64,000 nucleotides of DNA. Origin: Verrucomicrobiaceae bacterium (GTDB taxonomy: Bacteria > Verrucomicrobiota > Verrucomicrobiia > Verrucomicrobiales > Verrucomicrobiaceae). This document shows positions 26,201 to 34,157 of the stretch, one piece after another; within the stretch, counting starts at the first letter, position 1; each line of letters begins with the position of its first letter. The notes below the pieces were generated by a model. The model made no database searches. It saw only the letters and a list, made by a program, of their open reading frames with translations, and had not been told where the DNA came from. The DNA is taken from NCBI GenBank assembly GCA_019694165.1, contig JAIBCL010000032.1, positions 1 to 64,000 of the forward strand, in the 5' to 3' direction. The position numbers and the translations under genes were made by a program.

Positions 26201-27850
26201 ATGTCGCTCGCCCTCGATCTCATCGTCATCCTCGCCTACTTCGCCACGATCATGGGCATCGGGCTCTCGCAGCGAAGCAAGAGCGCCAGTTTGGAGGGTT
26301 TCACGCTCGGCAATCGCGAGATCGCGTGGTGGGCGGTGCTCGCCTCGATCCTCGCCGCCGAGATCAGCGCGGGCACGTTTTTCGGCGCGCCGGGAGAGGG
26401 CTTTGCGCTGCGGAACTACACCTACATCCAGCTCATGGCCGGCTACCTCCTGGCGCGCGTGATCGTGAGCGCGGTGTTCACGCCGGCCTACTACCGGCAC
26501 GGCGTGGTGAGCGTGTATGAGTTTCTCGAAATCCGCTTCGGACCCAAGACGCGCCGGTGGGCGTCGGCCTTGTTTCTCGTCACGCGCGTGCTGGCCAGCG
26601 GCACGCGGCTGTGGGTGCCCACGGTGCTGCTCGTGCTGGCGTGGAAGACATTCGTGAACCCCGCCGTCACCCCGATGGGTGAGTTCTGGCTCTATGCGGC
26701 GGCGCTGGTGGGCATCACGGTGCTCACGTCGGTTTACACGGCGCTCGGCGGCATCCGCGCGGTGATCTGGACGGATGTGATCCAGGTCGTCATCCTGTTT
26801 TCCGCGCTCGGGTTCGGGCTGTGGTTTCTGCTCTCGAAAACGGGCGGATGGGACACGCTCCACGCGACCATCCTTCCACCCGCCGTGATAGACTGGGGCA
26901 GACCTGACCCTTCCCATCCCGGAGCGTGGGGCTGGATCAAGGGCGTGCTCGAGACCGAGTACACGGTGTGGGCCGCGCTGTTCGGCTCCACCTTCGTCAC
27001 GCTTGCCACGCACGGCACGGATCAGGACATGGTGCAGCGCATGCTCACCGCGCGGAACAAGCACCAGAGCGCCAAGGCCACCATCCTTTCCGGCGTGGCC
27101 GACATCCCGGTGAACCTCATGGTGCTCAGCATCGGCATCCTGCTCTTCGCCTACTACCAGCAGCACCCGGAGATCGTGCTGCCAAAGAACTACAAGGGCG
27201 CGACCGACAGCTCCCAGGCGTTTCCGTTCTTCATCCTCACGGCGATGCCCACGGGCTTGCGCGGTCTGGTGATCGCCGGCGTGCTGGCCACGGCGATGGG
27301 ATCGCTCAGCACGGCGCTCAATTCACTCGCCACCAGCTACGTGCGCGACTTCCACTTCCGCTGGTTTGGCGAGCCTCAGGACGACCGCGGCCGCGTGCGC
27401 GTGCTGCGCTTCGGCACGGTGCTCTTTGCCGTCTTCCTCATCTCCGTGGCGCTCGGTACGGCGTGGATCAAGGCGCACAATCCCAGCCTGCGCATCATCC
27501 CCATCATCCTCGGCATCTTCGGCTACACGTATGGCTCGCTGCTGGGCGTCTTCATGGTGGGCTTGTTCACAAAATCACGCGGCAGCGATCTCGGCAACGG
27601 CATCGCCATGCTCGCGGGCTTCATCGTCGTGGTCTGGCTCAGCGGCCTCGACATCGATCTCGCAAAGCTTTTCAACTCCGCCAGCGCATGGAAGCACCCT
27701 GACTGGGCGCCTGTGATCGAATTCCCCTGGCGCATCATGTTCGGGACCATCGTCACCTTTGTCATCGCCGCGCTCTTCCCCACGCCTCCGCACCGCCGCG
27801 GCGATCTGCTGCTGGCCGGTGACGGCAATACGGGCGGGACGGCCGCCTGA
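26201..27850 (+). CDS. Sodium:solute symporter (SSS family)
   Basis: The 549-residue product has about 13 membrane helices. The segment GFTLGNREIAWWAVLASILA followed by AEISAGTFFGAPGEGFA is the SSS N-terminal signature, and VYTALGGIRAVIWTDVIQVV is the family motif after helix 5. GTDQDMVQRML and MGSLSTALNSLAT support the assignment. It imports a sugar, amino acid or organic acid with Na+. It follows the MFS gene by 93 bp on the same strand, giving two carriers in a row. Confidence 0.9.
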   Translation: MSLALDLIVILAYFATIMGIGLSQRSKSASLEGFTLGNREIAWWAVLASILAAEISAGTFFGAPGEGFALRNYTYIQLMAGYLLARVIVSAVFTPAYYRHGVVSVYEFLEIRFGPKTRRWASALFLVTRVLASGTRLWVPTVLLVLAWKTFVNPAVTPMGEFWLYAAALVGITVLTSVYTALGGIRAVIWTDVIQVVILFSALGFGLWFLLSKTGGWDTLHATILPPAVIDWGRPDPSHPGAWGWIKGVLETEYTVWAALFGSTFVTLATHGTDQDMVQRMLTARNKHQSAKATILSGVADIPVNLMVLSIGILLFAYYQQHPEIVLPKNYKGATDSSQAFPFFILTAMPTGLRGLVIAGVLATAMGSLSTALNSLATSYVRDFHFRWFGEPQDDRGRVRVLRFGTVLFAVFLISVALGTAWIKAHNPSLRIIPIILGIFGYTYGSLLGVFMVGLFTKSRGSDLGNGIAMLAGFIVVVWLSGLDIDLAKLFNSASAWKHPDWAPVIEFPWRIMFGTIVTFVIAALFPTPPHRRGDLLLAGDGNTGGTAA

Positions 27851-28000
27851 GCCGCCAGCCGCCGCCGCTTGCCTTTATCAACTCAATTCTTGGCACGGGC
27901 CGGGAATGTTCACACACTCGCGATGGCGCGGCGGTCAAAGCCGTGCTTGCATCCCTCCTCGCCTGATTGGTCCATTCCACACCCCTCCAGCCCGCACGCC

Positions 28001-28357
28001 ATGAAAATCAACTTCGACAAAGCGCACAAGCTGATCTCAACCCTCGAAGACAAGCTGAATTCAACCTCGCAGCAAACAAGCCACGCGCGTCAGGTGCTCG
28101 ACGAATGGCGCCAGAGCGGCGAGAAGAAGCTCCGCAAGAAAACCGCGCAGGCATTGAAACTGGTGCGCAAGAAGGCCGACAGTTTCGCCAAGGCTCTGAC
28201 GCACCTGGAGGAGAATCTGGCGAAGTCGCTCGACCGCGTGGCCGAGGCGATCGAAAAGCCGGCTCCAAAGGCGAGACCGAAGGCCGGCGCCACAGCCAGG
28301 AAAACCGCCCGCAAGAGTGCGGCGGCAGCGCCCGGGCCGTCCGCGTCCGATGCTTGA
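28001..28357 (+). CDS. Small basic protein with histone H1-like tail
   Basis: The product of 118 residues starts at ATG 28001 (MKINFDKAHKLISTLEDKLN). Residues 1-85 are strongly helical with heptad spacing. The tail KPAPKARPKAGATARKTARK is Ala/Lys/Arg/Pro-rich, like the C-terminus of bacterial histone H1-like proteins, so binding to DNA is likely. No enzymatic motif is present. It is convergent with the next gene, the stop codons lying 20 bp apart. Confidence 0.65.
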   Translation: MKINFDKAHKLISTLEDKLNSTSQQTSHARQVLDEWRQSGEKKLRKKTAQALKLVRKKADSFAKALTHLEENLAKSLDRVAEAIEKPAPKARPKAGATARKTARKSAAAAPGPSASDA

Positions 28358-28376
28358 TCCGCCGTGGGCATCCTCC

Positions 28377-29033
28377 TCACTTGCCGCCGCCAGGTGGCGG
28401 CGGGGCGTGACATGACGCGGGCGACACGGCGGTGCCGTTTTCATCGTCACGGATGTCCTCGAAGGCGCGGCGCACCGTTTCGATCTGCCGCCTGTAGTGC
28501 TCGGCATCGCCGTAGTCGAAGAAGAAACGGTAGCGGCTGTGCATCGACTTGATGCGCAGCGCGTGCTTGATGGGGCACCAATACTGCTCCGTACGCGCGG
28601 CGATCTCCGTGGCGCAGGCGAGCACGCCGTTGACATAGGCGCAGTATTCGCAGTTCAGCTTTTCAGCCCAGTTCAGGTAGGACAAGTGGTGGCGGTCGAG
28701 CGCGATGTAATCGCGCCGGCACACCCTCGGAATGCCGTAAATGGGGAAACAGACGGCCTGATAGACCGTCATGAAAAGGTCCACGAGCGCGATGGGGATC
28801 ATGCACGACCAGATCACCGGCGTGGTGAGCAGGATCATGAAGCGCGAGTCGCGCACATAGGCCGAGAAGCGCTTTACCAGCCGCCGGTGCCGCGCACGTG
28901 CCTCCTCGGTGAAGCGCACCTTGCCCAGGCGCACCTCGTAGAGGAACTCCTGTTCCTTGCGCTGCAACTCACGCATCACTTCCTTTTCGAGCGTGCGCAT
29001 TTGTTCGAGGAGCGAGTCGAGCTTGTCGTTCAT
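28377..29033 (-). CDS. Conserved hypothetical protein with hydrophobic centre and Cys motifs
   Basis: I recognise only a conserved uncharacterised family. The 218-residue product has a charged coiled-coil start (MNDKLDSLLEQMRTLEKEVM), one or two hydrophobic segments near 68-98 (ILLTTPVIWSCMIPIALVDL), and a Cys-rich C-terminal part with LNCEYCAYVNGVLACATEIA and RTEQYWCPIKHA. The CxxC plus two more Cys could bind metal or an Fe-S cluster at the membrane surface. The last codons run through the GCC-GCC hairpin at 28384-28403. Confidence 0.6.
   Translation of the reverse strand: MNDKLDSLLEQMRTLEKEVMRELQRKEQEFLYEVRLGKVRFTEEARARHRRLVKRFSAYVRDSRFMILLTTPVIWSCMIPIALVDLFMTVYQAVCFPIYGIPRVCRRDYIALDRHHLSYLNWAEKLNCEYCAYVNGVLACATEIAARTEQYWCPIKHALRIKSMHSRYRFFFDYGDAEHYRRQIETVRRAFEDIRDDENGTAVSPASCHAPPPPGGGK
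28384..28403. terminator. CCGCCGCC-AGGT-GGCGGCGG hairpin at a convergent gene end
   Basis: A perfect 8-bp stem with a 4-nt loop lies 27 bp after the stop of the H1-like gene and inside the last codons of the opposing gene (PPPPGGGK). It has no T-run, so termination would need a factor or be weak. It could serve the plus-strand gene. Confidence 0.4.
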
Positions 29034-29085
29034 GGTGAGGTGGGCGGGATTCGGAATGCAGGCATGACAAATCTCAAACCCTGCA

Positions 29086-29760
29086 TCACCCCACCGACTC
29101 CGCCAGTTCCCGCATCGCCTCCTTCATGTCGGGCGGGCCGAAGGATGACGTGCCGCAGACGAAGAGATTCGCGCCGTTGCTGCGGGCGATGGGGGCGGTG
29201 GTGGTGTAGATGCCGCCATCGACTTCGAGGTGAAAGCCAAGACCATTTGCATCGCGGTAATCGCGTGCGGCGGCGAGCTTGGGCATGGTTTCCTTTTCCA
29301 TGAACGGCTGGCCTCCGAAGCCGGGGACGACCGTCATGATGAGAAGCAGGTCGATGTCGCGTGCGCAGGGGATCGCCGCTTCGAAGGGCGTGTCGGGATG
29401 CAGCGCGAGGCCGCATTGCAGACCGGCGGCGCGGATGCGCTTCAGCGTGTCGGCGACGGAGGTGTCGTAGCGGGCCTCGACGTGGATGGTGATGTTGTTT
29501 GCGCCCGCCTTGATGAATCGCTCAAGGTAGTGATCGGGCCGGTGGATCATGAGATGCACGTCGAGGTACATCCGCGTCTGCTTCCGCACCACCTGCACCA
29601 TCTGCGGGCCGAAGGAGATGTTATCGACGAAGTTCCCGTCCATCACATCGAGGTGCAGCCATTTCGCGCCGGCTTCCTCGGCGCGCTTCACTTCAGCGCC
29701 CACGTTCGACCAGTCGGAGGCGAGCAATGACGGAAGAATGAGATTCGTGTGGTGGTCCAT
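29086..29760 (-). CDS. rpe: Ribulose-phosphate 3-epimerase
   Basis: The 224-residue product is full length for Rpe. The TIM-barrel motifs are LPSLLASDWSNVGAEVKRAE, WLHLDVMDGNFVDNISFGP (metal-binding His and catalytic Asp), LDVHLMIHRPDHYLE, LIMTVVPGFGGQPF and HLEVDGGIYTTTA with the second catalytic Asp. It interconverts ribulose 5-phosphate and xylulose 5-phosphate in the pentose phosphate pathway. The start is ATG 29760 (MDHHTNLILPS). It is divergent from tadA. Confidence 0.95.
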   Translation of the reverse strand: MDHHTNLILPSLLASDWSNVGAEVKRAEEAGAKWLHLDVMDGNFVDNISFGPQMVQVVRKQTRMYLDVHLMIHRPDHYLERFIKAGANNITIHVEARYDTSVADTLKRIRAAGLQCGLALHPDTPFEAAIPCARDIDLLLIMTVVPGFGGQPFMEKETMPKLAAARDYRDANGLGFHLEVDGGIYTTTAPIARSNGANLFVCGTSSFGPPDMKEAMRELAESVG

Positions 29761-29850
29761 GGCACGCGTGTGATGAACGGCTGTTTGCCGCGCGGCGATC
29801 TCTAAACCATAATCCGCGCCTTGTTCAACCCTTCCTGACCGCCACGCCAC

Positions 29851-30381
29851 ATGTCCGACCCGCTCCTCGACCTCCTCAGCGACGACCACTTCATGCGTGA
29901 GGCGATCCGGCAGGCGCGCAAGGCGGCTTCGCAGGACGAGGTGCCCATCGGCGCGGTGATCGTGCATGAGCAGAAGATCATCGCGCGCGCGTGGAACCAG
30001 GTGGAGACGCTCAAGGACGCCACGGCACACGCCGAGATGCTCGCTCTCACGCAGGCGGAGAGCGCGATGGGCGACTGGCGGCTCAACGAATGCGATCTGT
30101 ACGTCACGAAGGAGCCGTGCCCGATGTGCGCCGGAGCCATCGTGCTGTGCCGCGTGCGACGCGTGATCTTCGGCTGCCCCGATTCGAAAGGCGGCGGGGC
30201 GGGCGGCTTCTGGAATCTGCTGCAGGCGCCGAATCTGAATCACCGCTGCGAGATCACGCCGGGCGTGCTGGCGGAAGAAACGGTGGCGATCCTCAAGCAA
30301 TTCTTCGCCGAAGCCCGTGCACGCCGCGCGAGCGGAGAACTGCATACGAAGGGGCTGAGCGACGGGACAATTGCGGGGTGA
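29851..30381 (+). CDS. tadA: tRNA-specific adenosine deaminase
   Basis: The 176-residue product has the deaminase zinc site HAE (His60, proton shuttle Glu62) and PCPMCAG (Cys90, Cys93). It converts the wobble adenosine of tRNA-Arg(ACG) to inosine. The CRVRRVIFGCPDSKGGGAGG stretch matches TadA rather than guanine or cytidine deaminases. It stands alone between rpe (divergent) and mazG (convergent), with family B repeat copy 1 and a terminator-like hairpin downstream. Confidence 0.9.
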   Translation: MSDPLLDLLSDDHFMREAIRQARKAASQDEVPIGAVIVHEQKIIARAWNQVETLKDATAHAEMLALTQAESAMGDWRLNECDLYVTKEPCPMCAGAIVLCRVRRVIFGCPDSKGGGAGGFWNLLQAPNLNHRCEITPGVLAEETVAILKQFFAEARARRASGELHTKGLSDGTIAG

Positions 30382-30424
30382 GATTTTGGGATGGCCGAAA
30401 GAAGCGAAAAAGGGAAAAGAACCG

Positions 30425-30523
30425 AGGTCTGCAAAAGCCAACCTCCTGTCATTCCAAACCATGATGACAGGAGAATGAATTCAACACGTCCAACTTCCGG
30501 ACTCGGAGGTCTTGCAACTGGCT
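30425..30523. repeat. Family B hairpin element, copy 1
   Basis: The core is CTCCTGTCAT (30443-30452), an 11-nt loop and ATGACAGGAG (30464-30473), followed by AATGAATTCAACACGTCCAA. It is flanked by GAGGTCTGCAAAAGCCA and GAGGTCTTGCAACTGGC. The same core, spacing and flank types are found in copy 2 on the other side of mazG. Confidence 0.7.
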
Positions 30524-30532
30524 CAACCATCC

Positions 30533-30570
30533 GCTGACGCCTCAGAGTCGCGCGTCAGCCCATTTTTTTG
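30533..30570 (+). terminator. Intrinsic terminator-like hairpin after tadA
   Basis: GCTGACGC (30533-30540), an 11-nt loop and GCGTCAGC (30552-30559) are followed by CCATTTTTTTG. A GC-rich perfect stem plus seven Ts is a good Rho-independent terminator for plus-strand transcription, although it lies about 150 bp after the tadA stop. Confidence 0.6.
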
Positions 30571-30606
30571 TTTCTTTCGTTTCTTTCGGCCAACCATTCC
30601 CGCCGA

Positions 30607-31401
30607 TCACTTCTCCGTCGCCTTCACCTGATCCCACACGGCATCCATCTCGGCGAGCGAGAGCTTGCCGAGCGGCTTGCCGTCCGTGAGGAGCCGGTCT
30701 TCCATAGCGTGAAAGCGGCGGACAAACTTGTTCGTCGCTGATGCGAGCGCGGCTTCGGACTCGACACCGAGTTTGCGGGCGAGATTCACGACGCTGAAAA
30801 GCAGATCGCCGATCTCATCGGTCACGGCTTCTTGTTTGCCGGACTTCACGGCCTCTTCGAGTTCGGCGGTCTCTTCCTTGATCTTGTCGAGCACCGGCGC
30901 CGCATCGGGCCAGTCGAAGCCCGCGCGCGCGGCTTTCTTCTGCACCTTCTGCGCTTTCATCAGCGCGGGCAGGCCCTTGCCAACACCGTGTAGGTAAGGC
31001 TCGTGCTTCACGCCTTTCTCAGTGCGCTTGATCGCATCCCATTGCGTGAGCACGGCGTCCGAGGTCTTAACGTCTGCATCGCCGAAGACGTGCGGATGAC
31101 GTCGGATGAGCTTTTCGGTGAGAACGTGTGCCATCTTGTCGAGATCGAACGCGCCTGTCTCGCTGGCGATCTCGGCGTGCAGCACAGGCTGCAGCAGGAG
31201 ATCGCCGAGTTCGTCGCAGATCAGCTCGGGATTGCCCTCGCCGATGGCCTCGGCGGCCTCGTACGCCTCTTCCAGCAGGTGCGGGACGAGGCTCGCGTGC
31301 GTCTGCTCGCGATCCCACGGACAACCGCCCGGCGCGCGCAAACGGTGCACCACTTCTCTCAATCGCTTCAAGGCATCCCCATCTCCGTTGCTCAAACTCA
31401 T
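30607..31401 (-). CDS. mazG: Nucleoside triphosphate pyrophosphohydrolase
   Basis: The 264-residue product has two MazG domains, as in the E. coli enzyme. The first reads CPWDREQTHASLVPHLLEEA followed by YEAAEAI and DELGDLLLQPVLHAEIA, the second IKEETAELEEAV and DEIGDLLFSVVNLARKLG; both keep the EExxE and ExxD metal-binding residues. It hydrolyses (d)NTPs to monophosphates and pyrophosphate, clearing damaged nucleotides. The start is ATG 31401. Both sides of the gene carry a family B repeat copy. Confidence 0.93.
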   Translation of the reverse strand: MSLSNGDGDALKRLREVVHRLRAPGGCPWDREQTHASLVPHLLEEAYEAAEAIGEGNPELICDELGDLLLQPVLHAEIASETGAFDLDKMAHVLTEKLIRRHPHVFGDADVKTSDAVLTQWDAIKRTEKGVKHEPYLHGVGKGLPALMKAQKVQKKAARAGFDWPDAAPVLDKIKEETAELEEAVKSGKQEAVTDEIGDLLFSVVNLARKLGVESEAALASATNKFVRRFHAMEDRLLTDGKPLGKLSLAEMDAVWDQVKATEK

Positions 31402-31466
31402 GTGCCGATCATGGCCGCGATCATCTGGTGCGCACGAAAAAAATCCCGCCGGAGATCCTGAGATGG

Positions 31467-31584
31467 TTGCAAAACCCAATCTCCTGCCCCCCATTCTCCT
31501 GTCATCACGACTTGGAATGACAGGAGAATGGGGGCAGGAGAATGAATCCACCAAATTCAAGTTCCGAACTCACAGGTTTTGCAA
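31467..31584. repeat. Family B hairpin element, copy 2
   Basis: TTGCAAAACC (31467-31476) and its exact inverse GGTTTTGCAA (31575-31584) bound the element. Inside is a 24-bp stem with one bulged C: the left arm (31481-31505) starts CTCCTGCCCC and ends TTCTCCTGTCAT, the right arm (31517-31540) mirrors it, and the loop is 11 nt. The core is shared with copy 1, but here the stem is extended by a C/G-rich block. The element lies in the 293 bp between mazG (divergent start) and trxA. Confidence 0.75.
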
Positions 31585-31694
31585 TTGGCTCGCCCAATCG
31601 CGACATTTTCCGTCGCGAGAATTGACACCAGTGCGGCCCGCGCCAAGTCTCGGGCGTAACCATCTGCACCTCTACTTTCAACCCATCACTCATC

Positions 31695-32024
31695 ATGGCC
31701 AGCGACGCAGTCCTCACGCTCAACGAATCGAATTTCGCCACCGAAATCCAGAACGCCACCGTGCCTGTGATCGTGGACTTTTGGGCAGAATGGTGCGGTC
31801 CGTGCCGGATGCTCGGCCCGATCCTCGACCAGCTCGCCACTGAAAAAGCCGGCGCGGTGAAGATCGGCAAAGTGAATGTCGATGAGTGCCCGAACCTCGC
31901 GTCGCAATTCAACGTACGCTCCATCCCCATGCTCGTCTTTTTCAAAGGCGGCCAGGCGAAGGACACCGTCGTCGGCGTGCAGTCCAAGGACGCGCTGGCG
32001 AAGCGGCTTGAGGCGCTTGGCTAA
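31695..32024 (+). CDS. trxA: Thioredoxin
   Basis: The 109-residue product has the canonical FWAEWCGPCRMLGPIL active site (Cys34, Cys37) and the cis-proline segment FNVRSIPMLVFFKGG. It is a general cytosolic disulfide reductant, and it is the type of electron donor needed by the ArsC encoded 21 kb away. It is divergent from mazG, and its TAA overlaps the stop of the convergent permease gene by 3 bp. Confidence 0.95.
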   Translation: MASDAVLTLNESNFATEIQNATVPVIVDFWAEWCGPCRMLGPILDQLATEKAGAVKIGKVNVDECPNLASQFNVRSIPMLVFFKGGQAKDTVVGVQSKDALAKRLEALG

Positions 32025-33337
32025 ACAGCAGCACGCCCCTTCACCCGGTCCACCACCACCGCCGCGAGCACCACAAGGCCAAGCACGACCTTCTGGGTGT
32101 AGCTCTCGATATTCGCCAGGTTCATGCCGTTCTGGATCACGGCGATGATGAGCGCGCCGATCAGTGTGCCGGCCATTTTGCCGCGTCCGCCGTTCAGGCT
32201 CGCGCCGCCCACGACAACGGCGGCGATGACGTAGAGTTCATACATCTGGCCGTAAGTGGGCGAGCCGCTTTTCAACTGCGATGCCATCACCACGCCGCCG
32301 AGTCCGGCCAGCGCTCCTGATGCGATGTAGGCGAGGAGCAGCACGCGCTTCACACGCACGCCGGAGACGACCGCGGCATCGCGATTGCCGCCGACCGCAT
32401 ACAGATGGCGGCCAAAGGTCGCGTGCTTCATCAGCAGATGTGCGAGCGCGTAAAGCAACAGCATGAGCAGCACGGCGTTCGGCATTCCCGCGAGATCCGC
32501 GCCGCGCCCGAGCCAGATGAATGAGTCCGGCACCTGATAGACCGACTGCCCCTGCGCGAGCAGATACGCGAGGCCGCTGGTGATGAGCATCGTGGCCAGC
32601 GTCACGATGAACGGCGCGATGTCGAGTCCGGTGATCACGATCCCCGACGCCGCGCCGATCAGGCCGCATACGGCGACCGCGGCGAGCGACGCCGCGATCA
32701 TGCCGCCCATCGTCGCATGCTCCGCACCGAACACGTCGCGGATGATCATGCAGCAAATCACCGCCGAGAGCGCGATGAGGCTGCCGACCGACAAGTCGAT
32801 GCCGCCGCCCACGATCACGAGCGTCATGCCGATGGCCAGAATGGCGATGACGGCGATCTGGTTGGCGATGTTGATCAAATTCCCCGCTGAGAGAAACGCC
32901 GGCCATTTCGAGCCGCTCGAGCGCATCAGCCGCGGCTTGCCCAGCACGGGAAAATCTTCCGCCACACTCGCAAACACGAGCCACGTCGCGGCGGAGGGAT
33001 TGCACGCGATCGCATCGAGCGGTCTGCCTTGCGTGGCGAGTCCCTGGAGCGCCTGCCGCGCGTCCTTCGGCTCTCCGGCCACTTGTTTCACGACGTTGAC
33101 GCCGCCGCGTGTCAGCGCGCCCGACAAAGCTTCGGCAAAAACTTTGTCATCAGCGAGATCGCGTGTGGCGATCAACACCCGCGCTCCGCTGCCGAAACTC
33201 CGCACAATGCTCTGCGCCAGCTCCTGCGCGGCGGCGGCATCGTTCGGCTGCTGGTCGCGGACGGTGAGCACGCTGAAGAGCGCGCAGAGCAGCAGGAGCA
33301 CGACGAGCATGCCGTAGTCATTGAGGCGGCGGACCAT
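32021..33337 (-). CDS. Sugar-type ABC transporter permease (RbsC family) with large outer insertion
   Basis: The 438-residue product carries the BPD_transp_2 core from about residue 150 on, with IVGGGIDLSVGSLIALSAVI (the RbsC/XylH signature), YAVGGNRDAAVVSGVRVKRV and VVVGGASLNGGRGKMAGTLI. RbsC proteins have about 320 residues. The extra 110 or so residues follow the first helix (about 10-28) and include ARVLIATRDLADDKVFAEAL and GEPKDARQALQGLATQGRPL, with alternating strands and helices like a lobe of a periplasmic sugar-binding protein. No ATPase or binding protein gene is adjacent. A GTG at 33373 is an alternative start. Confidence 0.8.
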   Translation of the reverse strand: MVRRLNDYGMLVVLLLLCALFSVLTVRDQQPNDAAAAQELAQSIVRSFGSGARVLIATRDLADDKVFAEALSGALTRGGVNVVKQVAGEPKDARQALQGLATQGRPLDAIACNPSAATWLVFASVAEDFPVLGKPRLMRSSGSKWPAFLSAGNLINIANQIAVIAILAIGMTLVIVGGGIDLSVGSLIALSAVICCMIIRDVFGAEHATMGGMIAASLAAVAVCGLIGAASGIVITGLDIAPFIVTLATMLITSGLAYLLAQGQSVYQVPDSFIWLGRGADLAGMPNAVLLMLLLYALAHLLMKHATFGRHLYAVGGNRDAAVVSGVRVKRVLLLAYIASGALAGLGGVVMASQLKSGSPTYGQMYELYVIAAVVVGGASLNGGRGKMAGTLIGALIIAVIQNGMNLANIESYTQKVVLGLVVLAAVVVDRVKGRAAV

Positions 33338-33393
33338 GGCGCGAGGATAAACGAGGGATTGCAAAGCCGTCACATTCTTTGTTTCATCGCCCC

Positions 33394-34047
33394 ATGTCGT
33401 CGCAGAAAGGCACCCGGCCCCTCGTCATCCTCGTGTTCGTGCTCCTCGTGTTGATCGTCGTGCCGTTCATGATTTGGGGGGCGAAGTTCGACGCGGCGCT
33501 GAGCCTCGACGGCGCACGCGGCTGGATGGAGCAATTCGGAAGCTGGGCCTGGCTGGCGGGCATGGTGCTTCTCGTGGCAGACATCCTGCTTCCGATCCCG
33601 AGCACGGTGGTGATGTCCGCGTTGGGCCTGATGTATGGCTGGCTGTGGGGCGGCGTCATTTGCACGGCAGGCTCGGTGCTCTCAGGCGTGGTCGCGTACG
33701 GCTCGTGCCGTTTGCTCGGCCGGCCGGCTGCGCGCTGGATCGCCGGTGAGGAAGGTCTCTCCCGTGGCGAGGAAGTATTCGCCACGGGTGGCGGCTGGCT
33801 GGTGGCGCTGTCACGATGGACGCCGGTGCTGCCGGAGGCCGTGGCGTGCCTGGCGGGCCTCATGCGCATGCGCTGGTCCACATTTCTGCTGGCGCTGATG
33901 TGTGGATCGCTTCCGCTCGGTTTCACGTTCGCGGCCATCGGGCATGCGGGTCAGGACAGGCCTGCGCTGGCGCTATTGCTCAGCGGCGTGGTACCGGTGC
34001 TGCTCTGGCTCGTAGCGGGCCGGCTGATGAAGAAGAGGGGACGGTAA
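33394..34047 (+). CDS. VTT-domain (TVP38/TMEM64-like) membrane protein
   Basis: The 217-residue product has an N-terminal helix (12-30) and the VTT core with ILLPIPSTVVMSALGLMYGW (Pro-containing re-entrant hairpin), GSVLSGVVAYGSCRLLGRPA and SRWTPVLPEAVACLAGLMRM. This resembles the DedA/VTT lipid-handling superfamily and is only distantly like the VTT protein at 18276. It is divergent from the ABC permease gene. The specific role is unknown. Confidence 0.75.
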   Translation: MSSQKGTRPLVILVFVLLVLIVVPFMIWGAKFDAALSLDGARGWMEQFGSWAWLAGMVLLVADILLPIPSTVVMSALGLMYGWLWGGVICTAGSVLSGVVAYGSCRLLGRPAARWIAGEEGLSRGEEVFATGGGWLVALSRWTPVLPEAVACLAGLMRMRWSTFLLALMCGSLPLGFTFAAIGHAGQDRPALALLLSGVVPVLLWLVAGRLMKKRGR

Positions 34048-34157
34048 ATCACGACGGCCGGGTGGTGGATCGCGGTTCGACCGGCACGGTTCAAAATTGC
34101 CCGCACCGCACACGACGCATGCGCACCATCAACCATCCACCATGCCTTGCCCGTCAG

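Larger units (their letters stand above)
30392..30592. repeat. Intergenic segment bounded by a 12-bp inverted repeat
   Basis: TGGCCGAAAGAA at 30392-30403 is repeated in inverse as TTCTTTCGGCCA at 30581-30592, with imperfect A-rich extension inward. The segment between tadA and mazG therefore has defined ends and encloses family B copy 1 and the hairpin at 30533-30559. No open frame of note is present inside. It may be a small non-autonomous mobile element. Confidence 0.5.

Noticed and set aside
25139-27166. Minus-strand open frame of 675 codons across the MFS and SSS genes
   Set aside because: It spans two clear transporter genes and the gap between them, and its product is a low-complexity Arg/Glu/His-rich chain.
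29761-30462. N-terminal extension of rpe through the tadA region
   Set aside because: The frame runs antisense to tadA and adds over 200 residues to an enzyme whose normal start is at MDHHTNLILPS (29760).
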